Shown here piece after piece: positions 1 to 10,518 of a stretch of DNA of 64,000 nucleotides (position 1 is its first letter; the number at the start of each line of letters is the position of its first letter). The notes under the pieces are model-generated. The model did no database searches. It was not told where the DNA came from and saw nothing but the letters and a program-made list of their open reading frames with translations. The translations under genes and the position numbers were made by a program. This stretch comes from Utricularia gibba (Eukaryota; Streptophyta; Magnoliopsida; Lamiales; Lentibulariaceae). The stretch covers positions 1,364,001 through 1,428,000 of the forward strand of contig NEEC01000020.1 of NCBI GenBank assembly GCA_002189035.1. The letters are read 5' to 3'.

Positions 1-610
1 CTTAAAAATAAAATATATACTTGATTTGGAGTCCCCATAATGCTCATCATTGATAGAGGATCTCATTTCTTTAACAAATCTTTGGAGATATTGGTTAAGA
101 GTTAAGTAAGTATTAAAGAAAACTATCAACTAATCCAAAAAAGATTAGATTTAGAAGTTGAATGTTGTATTGTGGGAAATTCAAACTGCTTACAAAATAC
201 AGATTGGTATGACACCCTTTAAGGTATTTTACTAGACAACTTTTCATTTACTAATAGAGTTGGAATACAAGACTATGGGCAATCGAGTTGTTGATTGATG
301 ACATGAGTGAGAACATTGAAATTAGGAAATTTCAATTGTCAGAGTTAGAGAAATTGAGGAAGAATGCATATTATAATTCTTGTAGCTTTATGGAATTGTT
401 CAAATCTTACTATGACAACAAGATTAAAAAGAAGGAAGAGCCAAGTAAGAAGGTAATTTCACATTGGAAAATTGAAATGGAAAAAACATTTGTAGTAAAA
501 TATGTGAACTAAAATGATTCAGTAAGATTATTAATAAATATCAAGATGCTGAGATTTTTACTATAAATGGTCATAGGTTGAAACTTCATTATGGGATACA
601 TCAAAAGGAT
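1..610 (+). mobile_element. Athila-type Gypsy integrase and pol 3' end, decayed
   Basis: Several frames together give a Ty3/Gypsy integrase. Near base 30 there is a stretch reading FGVPIMLIIDRGSHFFNKS, matching the region around the second catalytic Asp (here in IDRG, usually SDGG or SDRG). Bases 300-470 give an LSELEKLRKNAY region like that of plant Athila integrases, and bases 545-595 give a pol-end motif (INGHRLKLHYG). Stops and frameshifts throughout, so it is dead. The left part lies outside the window. Family assignment is from recognised motifs only. Confidence 0.75.
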
Positions 611-734
611 GAATAGAGAAGAAGAGAGAGATAATCTCCCCTTCAATGACAAAAACACCTCAAAAGATTAATTGGATATATTGTCCTAGAACTAGAAGTG
701 GGCACAAATATGGGTAGATCCGGAAATCGGGCGG

Positions 735-805
735 GTTGACCTGTGATGATTTTGACCCGTTATCCACCTGTGATGAGTTCGACCCGTTATCCATATCTGT
801 TGGAA
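735..805. repeat. Short direct duplication, about 28 bp unit
   Basis: The phrase CCTGTGATGA followed by TT/GTTC, GACCCGTTATCCA occurs twice in a row here. The surrounding bases 690-880 are richer in G and C than the flanks and carry no coding frame I can support. Confidence 0.7.
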
Positions 806-905
806 ACGGGTACGAGACGAGGTCGGAAGTGAACAGATACAGGTCAACCTGGGGTCAGAGAAATTAGACATAAACAGGAAAAAGATAGAAAAACAGGGTA
901 GCAGC

Positions 906-1366
906 TAAAAGCAGTTTTGAGGATATGAGATTTGATGTAGGTGTAGTATCTTGGCGTATGAGGATATTTGCGTGAGCAGTTTTTGTATTGAACATAATGC
1001 AACAAAGCTTTTCTTCAATACATTGTAGCAACTAAAAATAGCCATTGTTGAAGGAGCCGTTGTACCCGTTACCGTCATTATGGCTACCTTAGTAGTCTTC
1101 CCTTCTACGGTTAGCATCCTTGAGTAGCGTCAAGATACTGTCGGTTGGGCTTGCTGGGAGAAGCCCATCCTTTCGATAATTTTCCTGTTGAACAGTCCAT
1201 TTGACAGCATTCGGGTCCATTATGATGAAGCCCATATCTGAGTTCAATCTTTTCTTCCGACGATTGGAAGCATCACAGCGACTTCGACTTTCCTCCGGGT
1301 TCTCACACCTCGTCTCTGCTTCATCTTCACACAATCTTGTCGTGGCTTGATCATTCTTAGCCTTCA
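906..1366 (-). repeat. Copia 3' LTR (left LTR)
   Basis: This 461-bp stretch matches 12144-12214 plus 13379-13795 at roughly 95% over most of its length, in the same orientation. On the minus strand it opens TGAAGGCTAAG directly after a purine tract, as a 3' LTR does. It lacks about 30 bp present in the right copy (around 13415-13455), and its outer end reads TA where the right copy has TG. No clean 5-bp target duplication is seen between the outer flanks (GCAGC at the left, ACTTC at the right). Confidence 0.8.
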
Positions 1367-1375
1367 TACCTCCTT
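1367..1375 (-). other. Polypurine tract of the Copia element
   Basis: Minus-strand AAGGAGGTA lies immediately before the LTR start TGAAGG, the expected place for the plus-strand primer of reverse transcription. It supports the left LTR boundary. Confidence 0.6.
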
Positions 1376-1399
1376 GAAGGTGAAACCGAGGAGAGGTTT

Positions 1400-3159
1400 C
1401 CGAATCCGACGGATTTCGTTGCAACCCTAGCAGTTCTCTGATTTGGGTGAACTGTTTTGGGAAAAGGGATTTCATCAATACGTCTGCAATTTGGAGCTCT
1501 GAGGGTAAGTATTCCAGTCCAATGGTTTCTTCCTTGATGTAATCTCTGAGGACGTGGTATTTGATTCTAATATGTTTCGTCTTTCCAAACATAACTGGAT
1601 TTTGGGCGATGCTTATGACTGATTTATTGTCAATCTTCAATATAAGTGGTCTTTGTATCTTGATTTCGAGGTCATCGCACAGTTTGAGTAGCCATTGTGC
1701 GTGGTTAGTTGCTGAGGCTCTTGATATGTACTCTGCCTCTACCGATGATTGAGCAACAAGGTCTTGTTTTTTTCTATTCTAGGAAAAAGCAGCTGAGCCA
1801 AGGTGAACAAGTAGCCAATGGTGGATTTCAAGTCTGATTCGTCTCCTACAAAATCGGAGTCAACAAAGCCTTGGAGAACAGGGTTAGTGAATTTCTTAAA
1901 ATACAAACCCAATGTCTTGGTAGGGTGTAAATATTTGAAAATTTTCTCAGCAATTTTCAGATGGAGAGGAAGAGGTTTATACATAAAACGAGATAGAAAT
2001 GTTACTGCAAAGGTGATATTGGGGCAGATGACCATGAGATATAGGAGTGCACCAACAATCTGCTGATATTCAAGAATGTTAATTGTTTTACTAGAAGCTG
2101 AAATAGTACGAGATGTCTTTGTGCGTTCATTTTTGGAGGCTTGATTAGACTTTAGCTTGAAATAAGGAGTAAGTGGCGTGACAGCATCCTTGGTGTCATG
2201 CATCATAAATTTACTGAGTAAGTCCTCTGTGTATTTTCTCTGACTCAAAAATATACACTTTTGATCTTGGTGAATTTCTAGGCCTAGAAAGTACTAGGCA
2301 GGTCCCAAATCCGAGAGATCAAATCTTTCTTTCAGCTTGTGCTTGTCTTCGGCTATCATATCTTTGCTTGCGCCGGTGAGAAGTATGTCGTCCACATAAA
2401 AGGTAATGATAGTTTGCCCCTTTTCTGAGTCACGAGTATAAAGAGTGGTATCATTTTGGCTCCGTACATATCCAATTTGCATAAGAAAACCATCAATGGT
2501 GACATACCATTCTTTAGGGGCTTGTTTTAGCCCATATAGCGCCTTTTGTAGTTTTAAAACCTTGTGGTCTCCATCTTGTAGGATAAAACCAGGCGGTGGA
2601 TGCACATAAATATCCTCTGTGAGGAGCCCGTTCAGAAACGCACTTTTCACATCTAGATGGTGAAGTGTCCATCCTTGACTAGCTGCATAAGCTATTACTA
2701 GTTTTATGGTGTCTAACTGGGCAACTGGAGCAAAGGTTTCCCAATAGTCTATTCCTTGCTTTTGTAGATAACCTTTGGTAACTAACCGAGATTTGAGCTT
2801 GTTCGCAAATCCATCTAGGTTTAGCTGAAGATCCATTTGAGGCCGATGGGCTTCACTCCTTGCAGTTTGTCAACGGCCACCCAAACCTGATGTTTTTGGA
2901 TGGAGGATAATTCACTCTCCATAGATGCTTTCCAAGCAGGATCTCGGAGGGCTTCATAAGGTGTTAGTGGCTCATATATAAGTGATGCCCTGTCATAGAC
3001 TCTAGTGATACAGTCATAACCTTTAAACGATTCTTCATCACAGAGATGTTCAGGATCGGAGCACTGAAAGTGAGGAACGTAAACATTTTTAGTAGAGTCA
3101 CTGCTAGTACCACTCTCTGAATTTCTGATATCTGGTATTTCAGGTACACGTTGGTGCAA
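1400..3159 (-). pseudogene. Copia reverse transcriptase and RNase H, broken
   Basis: Reading leftward on the minus strand: a linker (EPLTPYEALRDPAW, near 2940), the reverse transcriptase (2836-2294) with the catalytic YVDD box near 2390 and the ALYGLKQAP motif near 2530, then RNase H (2248-1400) with VDSDF, EAEYI and IDNKSV carrying the acidic residues. It is a Ty1/Copia pol by domain order. Damage: a frame change near 2825, a TAG stop at 2294-2292 between GPA and YFLGLE, and a frame change near 1750. It belongs to the same element as the gag at 10.9-12.0 kb and cannot make a full protein. Confidence 0.9.
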
Positions 3160-3194
3160 GAGTGGCTGTTCCCCCTATTCCTGTGGACTGGTCG

Positions 3195-4119
3195 TTAGTG
3201 AAGTCTCACATATATCAATGACGTCAAAGCTTGATCTATGATTGGTGAAGTTGTGATTCTCAGCAGTGGGGAACTATGATCAGGTGAGTGAGTAGTAGCA
3301 TCCAGATTTTGGTGAATATTAGTGGCATAGTCTTGTCCATTTTGAGATGTGTTGCTGTTGTCTGCAATATCCTGAGGAAGACATGTTTCTCTAGCAGTGT
3401 TGCTCTCAGAGTTGTCATGTCGAAATAGCTGAAAAATTTCCATGTTGTAGTCTGATTTTTGTTCTATAGAGGAAGATTTTTTCTTCCAATCAAATGTTCG
3501 AGATTCATCCACCACAACATCCGCACTTCTTTGATATTCAATTTTGTTACTGTCAGGAATATACACTCGGTAGATCTTTGTGGAATCTGCATAACCCACA
3601 AAGATGCCAATTTTGGCATGATTTTCAAGCTTGTTCCGTTTTTCTTTTGGGATGAATACATAGCACAATGGGCCAAATATTTTCATATTTTGGAGATCTT
3701 GTACCATCCCATGCCATAATTCATAAGGTGTTTTCCTTCTGAAATTCCTTTTGTCGATAGTCAATTGAGGAGGAAGATTGAGGTATGTACTACCTCTCCC
3801 CAAAATTGTAAGGGAAGGTTATGATCCAGCAGTAGGCATCGAGCCATATTCATGATGGTACGGTTCTTTCTCTCACATATTCCGTTCTGTTGAGGCGTAT
3901 AGGGTACTGTGAAGTGATGGGTAATATCATTCTCTGAGCAGAGTTTTTTTATTTCCATGGATTGATATTCACCACCATTGTGAGAGAGCAGGGTAATAAT
4001 CTTTGAATTGCTTTGAGTTTCTGCTAGAGCCTTGAAGATTTTGAAGTAATGAGTAGCCTCAGACTTGCGCTTAAGAAAGTAGACCCAGGTATACTTGGAG
4101 AAGTCATTCACAAATATGA
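3195..4119 (-). pseudogene. Copia integrase, C-terminal part
   Basis: Minus-strand frames give the integrase core: NDFSKYTWVYF, then the second catalytic Asp region reading LLSHNGGEY, where families have SDNGGEY, so the Asp is replaced by His. The third acidic residue is kept in QNGICERKNRTI. A frame change near 3790 joins it to the integrase-RT linker (ELWHG, VFIPKEKRNKLENHAK). The N-terminal part of the same domain lies at 4652-4833, cut off by the solo LTR. Dead by sequence. Confidence 0.88.
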
Positions 4120-4651
4120 TGTGAAGTGCAACTCTTAGGCTTACTTGGGCCTTTCATATAGATAATGTGTTTGGGCCATATTTTCTGTTAAAATATGGCA
4201 TTATAACAAGCCCTGTTTTTGTTGTCTTCTGGGTGGGCGTTTTTGAGACATAAGCAGCAGGTATATGCCATTGCACGGTGTACGACGGTTCTCTCCCTGA
4301 AGCTAAGTATCTCGACTCTGTACATAAGAAGGAGGTTCTTGAAAGCAATTCTGCCTCTACGTTCGTTCTTTAGGGTTCCCTGTGCAAGTCCTCGAATCAG
4401 GTTGTTTCGTTTCATCTTTTAAGTGTTCTTACGTGCTTTGTCGCGGTTCTTCTATTGGATGTTTGTAAAACCTACTGATTGTTTCTTGCTATAAAATCTG
4501 TAGGTTTTGTGGATTTGCCTCGGTTTGCTATTGTAACTTTAGGTTACTATAGAATTCGTGAGGTGAACCACGTTAATTGTGTTGTGGTGTTTTCTCTTTG
4601 ACTTAAAAACACAGTTTAACAATAATAGATCACATACTTAAAATTCTAACA
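4120..4651 (-). mobile_element. Solo LTR, 532 bp, TSD TATGA
   Basis: Begins TGTGAAGTGC and ends TTCTAACA. It is flanked on both sides by the perfect 5-bp duplication TATGA (4115-4119 and 4652-4656). It interrupts the Copia integrase: the reading frame YYVIC to the right resumes as IIFVNDFS to the left. No internal domain is present, so this is a solo LTR left by LTR-LTR recombination. Orientation is inferred from the minus-strand TGTTAGAA start typical of Copia LTRs. Confidence 0.92.
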
Positions 4652-4837
4652 TATGACATAATACTTGTTGTTTCCTAAAGTTTCTACACTCATAGGCCCG
4701 CAGACATTAGTTGTTACTAGTTATAGTTTGGTATCCGAAATTTCTGTTCTTCGTTCAAATGAATGCCGACTCATCTTCCCTTGTAGACATGTGCTGCAAG
4801 GTTGATCCTGGAGTTGCAGATCAGGCACACCACACAC
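4652..4837 (-). pseudogene. Copia GAG-pre-integrase end and integrase start
   Basis: Minus strand reads VCGVPDLQLQD, then CSTCLQGKMSRHSF (the zinc-finger Cys pair and the conserved GKMSRHSF-type motif), a stop, then VCGPMSVETLGNNKYY. It continues the frame that ends at 10519 on the other side of the inserted Gypsy element. Joining across one copy of the CACAC site restores an unbroken frame, which places the insertion exactly. Confidence 0.88.
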
Positions 4838-4840
4838 AAA

Positions 4841-5332
4841 TGGGGTATAAATCGGACGAAGATAATCGGCCCTTGAGAAGGCTGCCAATGGAAGCCCTGG
4901 AACCTGCCAACAGACCGATGTGTGTCAGGAACTTGCAGCATCGGCCGTATGGCGCAGTCTGAAAAGCGGTCGAATCATAGCAGAACGGGCGACGATCGTC
5001 TGAAAAGTAAGGTCCTAGTACAAGTGCAATGAGCAACCGACATTTGCAAAAATAGGGAATTCGGCTAGACCAACCTCCACCATAAATAGGAGAAATCATA
5101 ACGGAGCCAAGGGGGAAAAAAGAAGAGAAAAAAAGGGGGGGGGGGGGGGGGGGGTAGAGGCCTCCCAACCTATACCTCTCTCCTCCATCTTCGTCTAGTA
5201 AACATTTTCTCCTGCGAGCTCTGACAGTTCCGTGGTTTTTCCGCCTCGCGGTGGTTTCCAAGTAAAAAATCCCTACCTACTTCCATCTCACTCAATCAAA
5301 CCAAACAAGCATACCGATTTTCACCCGTAACA
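4841..5332 (+). repeat. Gypsy 5' LTR
   Basis: Starts TGGGGTATAAATCGG, ends CACCCGTAACA. Matches 9956-10518 closely except that it holds a run of about 20 G (near 5135-5154) where the other LTR has a short unique segment. The primer site follows at once. Confidence 0.88.
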
Positions 5333-5335
5333 TTT

Positions 5336-5354
5336 TTGGCGCCCACCGTGGGGC
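5336..5354 (+). other. Primer binding site of the Gypsy element
   Basis: TGGCGCCCACCGTGGGGC follows the LTR end by a few T residues. This exact kind of sequence lies after the 5' LTR in many plant Gypsy elements and would pair with a host tRNA 3' end. Confidence 0.8.
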
Positions 5355-5360
5355 TGATCT

Positions 5361-5690
5361 ATGGCCCCACTCAAGAAATCCACAGAGATCGCTCACCAAA
5401 TGTCAACCACGGCAGGAAATGAAACGGCTGTGAATTCTGTCCACGAAGGGAGCATCGGCATGCAAAACCCTAGTCTTATGGCCAACAACAGGGAGCAGTT
5501 GAAGACCCTCCTCCTTTTGGTGATGGAAATTCTCCCCGACTTTAGGGCACCCTCGGGTCTGCACTTCAAAGCATATGAGGGGACACCCGAAACCAGACGA
5601 AAAGCGGAAAAGCAACCCCCGATCCTAGGATATGCCCCGGACACAGAAACTAAATCATCCGGCAGCGCCAGGGATGGACAGGGAGAATGA
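5361..5690 (+). pseudogene. Gag N-terminal stub of the Gypsy derivative
   Basis: A 109-codon frame starting just after the primer site (MAPLKKSTEIAH). Position and composition suit the first residues of gag, but no zinc knuckle or capsid core is present. It runs into unrelated sequence and stops. Function is inferred from position only. Confidence 0.5.
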
Positions 5691-5944
5691 ATGCCCTCAC
5701 GAATAAACATCACACAAAGAACAATAACCAAACTCGAAGGTTTCAGAGGGTCGTGGGTAGTTCGATTGGATCGGGGAGGAACACTGCAACAGGGAGGATA
5801 ACGCTATCTTACGAAAAACGGGAGTTGGAGTTACCGGAAGAAAAACGGCAGAATATTCATGGCTGACTAGGGGCTCATCCGGAAAGAACAGAAAAGAGTT
5901 ACAACAAGTCATTATCCCCAAGGGAAACCCCGGAAAGAGATTTA

Positions 5945-6223
5945 ATGCTTTGGAACATTCAGCCACAAAGGCATGTAGGTAAACTAGATCGCAATGGGAA
6001 AAACCCTTATCGGATTTCGAGCGTAATCAAAAAAGGGGCTTATTGTTTAGAACGTTTAGATGACGTGGAGTTCTCGAGATCATGGAATAAACCCAATATG
6101 AGGGGATTCTACGCTCAATCAGTCCAATACCAATCCTTATCGCAGGTTCTTGCTAAATTCGGTACCCTCTTTGCCAAAGTACGCAAGCAGCAACCAATTC
6201 CTCCCAAAACGGAGACGAGCTAA
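5945..6223 (+). pseudogene. 3' end of Gypsy pol
   Basis: The frame reads GKLDRNGKNPYRISSV, GAYCLERLDD and RSWNKPNMRGFYA. This is the usual end of Tat-type pol (KL..W.GPY.I, GAYxL, R.WN...L..YY). Everything between gag and this point has been deleted. The initial Met is not a true start. Confidence 0.75.
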
Positions 6224-7288
6224 AAACCTTACAAGTCCTGGCCGAGTTGCATAAGCCTAGGCAACCCTTTCATTCTAAAACCACAAGTCCTGGCCGAGTC
6301 ATATAAGCCCAGGAAAACCTCACAAATCAATGCCTCCCCCCCCCCTCCCCTGTTGGGCACAACGGATCAAAATCAGAGGATCCTTCTCATTCGAGAGGGA
6401 ATATCGCCAAATAGGTTGAGGCATTCACCCCGCCATATACCTACAGCCTTCTAAACCCAGGCCCCAGTGATAAGGATAAGCCCTGGTACCACTCGGGCAC
6501 CGGTTTCTTAAAACCGTCCGCATAAGCCCCGAAAAAGCCCTTAAGTTCACACCTTATTGATGAACCTCGAGTCGGCAAGAGCACTCAAAGCAAATCCGCC
6601 CATGTTCAACACAATGGGGTTTCGGCCAGAAGAGGGCCCAATCGGATTGGGGAAGTCACCCAACCCGCCAGTGGTCTAGGTGTACTTCCCTAGCAACGGT
6701 TCGACTCGTGTAAGGAAACACTAAGGCACAAAAAATAAACCCAACCAAAGGGTTGGGGAAAAGACACCCATTTCTTGGGTCACGAAAGCCTCGTTATGAG
6801 CACTGCAAACCAACTTGGAGCTATCTCTTAAACATGTGATCTCCCAAGCATAGGCTCCAATAATAAGGGTAAGCCCTAATATAACTTGGACACCGGTTTC
6901 TTCGAACCGCTCACACAAGCCCCGGAAAACCCCCGAAAAAGCTCCATACAAAACCCATGTTCTCAAACCCCGATGTGGTAATCATACTCGAAGCAAGGAC
7001 ACAAATATCCCGAAAGCATGAGACTTTCCCCAAAAGGCCCCCTTTTTGGATTAAGAAAATAACTCAAGCCATGGAAGGTCCCGAGTTATGCTCTTAACGA
7101 CAATCGTACGATTATAAGGGAGTACTCAAGTGAAAAGACTAGACCGAGAGTTGGCGAATCATGCATAACAGTAAAGGAAATCGGAACAAAGTAGATCAGA
7201 CAGAAGAATCCCAAATCGGGATCCCAAGTGTTCAAAGTGTTCAAAAACCTCGGAACCGGGGACAAAAACATTAGTTCAGAAAAAGAAG
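6224..7288. repeat. Spacer with diverged subrepeats in the Gypsy element
   Basis: ACAAGTCCTGGCCGAGT occurs twice (near 6231 and 6281). A longer unit with GATAAGGATAAGCCCTGG and CACCGGTTTCTT is found near 6465-6535 and again, diverged, near 6855-6930. No coding frame is supported. Such repeats before the 3' LTR are common in Tat-lineage elements. Confidence 0.6.
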
Positions 7289-9205
7289 CTAGACTTCAGG
7301 CAGAGGGGAAGGATCGTTGTCAGGACCGACCGAGGGGCCAACATGCCCCCGAAGCCTCGCTCGTAGCTTGGCCTCGTTCTCTCGTCCGGTTCTCGCCCAG
7401 ATGAGTGTTATCAATCGTTCCCGCTCTACTTCAGATCCAAATTCAGGAGTGGGGTACACCTCGGCGATAACATCCAGCATGTTCTCGTCTCTCCTCAAGG
7501 GGTCGATCCTATCAAAACGCAGATCTGTGATCGCTAACCCGAATTCTCGGCTGATTTGACGCCTTTGCCGATAGACGAGCAAACCAATCAAATCCCCCAC
7601 GTAGATATCGAATAACTCCGAAAAGCATGCCGAATTGACAAAATCATCCAGAAGGTTTTGCCGAGACGCCTCCCGACTTAGTAAGTCAGCCTGCAGAGTT
7701 GCGATGCGATCTCTGGCATCGTCTGATTCGGCCTCCGTCTCTTCGAGCCTAACCTTGAAGCCTTCCCTCTCCGATTGGGTGTCGTCAACCGCTTTCCCCA
7801 TCTCCTCGATCACACTCTGTAACTCTTCCGCAGCCATCAGCTTCATCTTGGCCTCTTGAGCCTCCACTTGCTTTTGAAGTCGAACTACCTCCCCGGGTTG
7901 AGACTCGATTTTCTTGGCCAGCCCCCATCCAAAAGTCAAGGCCTGACAAAAATTGTTAAGTTGGAAAGCTATTACGAGTGAAACTAAGAAGGCAAAGGAT
8001 CAGTACTTGCCAAATCCCCTTAAGTATTACTTCCGGCTGAACGTTTGGAAGACTTAGCACGGCTTCATCCAACATCCTCCTTAATTCGGCAGGAACCGAA
8101 GATGGAGGAAGAGTTGGATCGTCTTCCACTTCTATCGAGGCGGGGCTCCCCTGTGCCTCATTCGGGGAATCGATGTGGAAGTGCTTGCCAACAAGAGCCC
8201 AGTGCCACAAACCAGGGCTTCGTTACGAATGGGGGAAGGCGGGATCTTTTCTTTTCCCTTGCCCACCAGCAGAACCGGGAGTCGGATCACGAGCCTTGGA
8301 GACTTCTGTTATTTGATCCTCCCCGACAGAGGAATCATCGACATTTGGTTGAACTTCGGTTGGACTAACCTGGAATAAACAGATTGAAAGAGCTCAAAAT
8401 CGGAAGCCGATAGCAACTGATAAGTATCCGGTAAACCTGTACAGTTGAAGTTTTTTCCAGTTCTTGCATCCTCTGCATTTCGGCGGAAAAGTGAGCCATC
8501 ATCGAATTCTCTAAGCCACTTCTTCGGGCCATCTCTTCAACTGCAAGCAAAAATCGGGAAAGCAGTGAAGCACCGAGCCGGACGTGAAAGTTGGAAAAAT
8601 AGCACCTAACTACCTCTTTGCTTTTTCGAGGGTTTATGGACGATTGCCTTAACCCTTTTCTTTTTCTTAGAGGCCACGGTTTGAGCAATTTGGGTATTCG
8701 GGGATGAAACCGGGATGAGTCGAGGACTCGGAGAAGGGTCAAAAGGAGGAGTTGGGCAAACCAGTGCTCTCAGAGGGCACGATGTCTGGCCAGTGGGGTC
8801 ATGAGAACGAAAGATAATGCCAGATTTTTTCAGCGATTCCCCCGAAAACATGAGGTCCCGAGTTTCGAATCGAAAGGAGCCTCGACTCAGCCTTTCGTAC
8901 AGAGCCTCTCTAGATTCGGATGAAAACCGATACACATCAGAGAGTTTCACTCTGAAGGGATTAGAGGGATTAATCGGAAAGTTCCATTGAAAACCTAAGG
9001 AAGGTGCCACCCAGACAAAAGAGGACCACCAATCATGGTGGGTATCAGGTGCTTTCACAATGAAGTGAGGGTTGTCTTCGAATCGGCGGAACTGGAAGTG
9101 AGAACGGCCATCCATGGGGGATTTCGCTTTTTGTATAGCAATTTTGAAAAGGTGGAGGAAATCCTCTAAAGTCATAGCGGGATCCATACCAGCCGAATAG
9201 ACCAA
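7289..9205 (-). CDS. Antisense intron-containing ORF of the Gypsy element
   Basis: Four exons can be read on the minus strand: 9205-8614, 8540-8437, 8369-8007 and 7942-7289. All three introns (67-73 bp) have GT-AG ends, and the frame passes every junction (CAAAGAG|GTAG; GTACAG|GTTT; GGCAA|GTAC). The product would be about 570 residues: an N-terminal globular part with aromatic and Trp-rich motifs (HHDWWSSFVWVAP), a basic stretch (KKKKRVKAIVHKPSKK), then a long coiled coil rich in Glu and Arg in exon 4. One TAA at 8223-8225 breaks exon 3. It runs opposite to the element's gag and pol stubs. Antisense extra ORFs are known in Retand-type elements; the function is unknown. Expression has not been shown. 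Confidence 0.65.
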
Positions 9206-9955
9206 GAACGTAGCGAAACAAAAGATGGAATTAGGGGCGAGGCAATAAAGCGGTACGATAAAGGCGTATAGGAATTGGACGATCAGGGGATGAAGAGGAA
9301 ATCATAAACTGCTTTCGAAATAAGCAATAGGAATCGGTAAGCTGAAGGGGGGAAGTGGGCTCTCACCTAACCCCTAAGGGATTTCGGTATCCCGGGCATG
9401 GGAGACAATATACTCGTCAGGAATTGAATACCGGATATGGAGAGAGGGGATATCAATCTCGCTAGACCTTCTGCCCATTTCTTGAGAGACGCTGGATGAG
9501 ACTAACCCGAGGATGGAATAAAAACGATAAGAAAAAGTAGAACTCCGGCAAGACCCGAAAGAATCAAGTGGGAGGCGGGAGCGCGAAGAAAGTACCTGAG
9601 AATGTACGTTTCCTGGTAGGTTTCACGACGGCGACGACGGAAGACGAACGCGGCGGAATGCAGACGGCGCTAAGGATTCACAAATAAACAAAGGAAGCAA
9701 AGTAGAGAAGTGACGAGAGGGGTGCATATTTATAGAGAAAGTAGTCGGGAGGCGAAACGACGCGACGTTTGAGATGCCCAAAATGAGCGGGAAAGATGTG
9801 GCGCAATCAGGAAGATGACATGTGGCCAGGAATTCGGTCAAAATCGCCTCGAGACCTACTCATGGAGGAGTGGCGTATTCTAAATCGGCACGGCAGTAAT
9901 TCTGATCCACCGAATTACCTTAGATCAACCAATATCAGCGGATCAGAGGGCTGAA

Positions 9956-10518
9956 TGATAGGGTAGAAATCGGACGAAGATAATCGGCCCCTGAGAAGGC
10001 TGCCAAAAGAAGCCCTGGGGAGACAGTGCCTGCCGACAGACTAATGTGTGTCAGAAACCTACAGCGGCGGCCGTATGGCGCAATCTAAAAAGCGGCCGAA
10101 TCATAGCAGAACGGGTGGCGATCGTCTGAAAAGTAAGGTCCTAGTACAAGTTCAATGAGCAACCGACATTTGCAAAAAATGGGAATTCGGCTAGACCAAC
10201 CTCCCCCATAAATAGGAGAAATCATAACGGAGCCAAGGGGGAAAAAGAAGAGAAAAAGGGGGGGATGGAGTTCCCGGAGAACGAACTCCGGGAAAATCGA
10301 GTCAAAATTTATATGAAAAAATATGTTAAAGTAGTCAAAATGACTACTTCCAACCTGTACCTTTCTCCTCCATCTTCGTCTAGTAAACATTTTCTCCGGC
10401 GAGCTCCGACAGCTCCGTGGTTTTTCCGCCTCGCGGTGGTTTCCACGTAAAAAAATCCCCGCCTACTTCCATCTCACTCAATCAAACCGAACAGGCATAC
10501 CAATTTTCACCCATAACA
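9956..10518 (+). repeat. Gypsy 3' LTR
   Basis: Starts TGATAGGGTAGAAATCGG, ends CACCCATAACA. Matches the 5' LTR but carries a segment at about 10265-10350 not found there. That segment holds two small inverted repeats (GGAGTTC...GAACTCC and GTAGTCA-AAA-TGACTAC). Confidence 0.87.

Larger units (their letters stand above)
4841..10518 (+). mobile_element. Gypsy (Tat/Retand-like) deletion derivative
   Basis: Two LTRs (4841-5332 and 9956-10518) bound an internal region with a Gypsy-type primer site, a gag stub, the extreme 3' end of pol, a repeat-bearing spacer and a spliced antisense gene. Reverse transcriptase, protease, RNase H and most of integrase are absent, so it could only have moved in trans. 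Additional ORFs between pol and the 3' LTR, often antisense, are known in plant Tat/Retand Gypsy elements; assignment here rests on that layout. The flanks carry CACAC-type duplications; three extra bases (AAA) sit between the left copy and the TG end. Confidence 0.85.

Noticed and set aside
4821-5261. 146-codon minus frame in the Gypsy LTR
   Set aside because: It lies wholly in LTR sequence, with a poly-Pro run produced by the G homopolymer. The matching frame in the other LTR is shorter and different.
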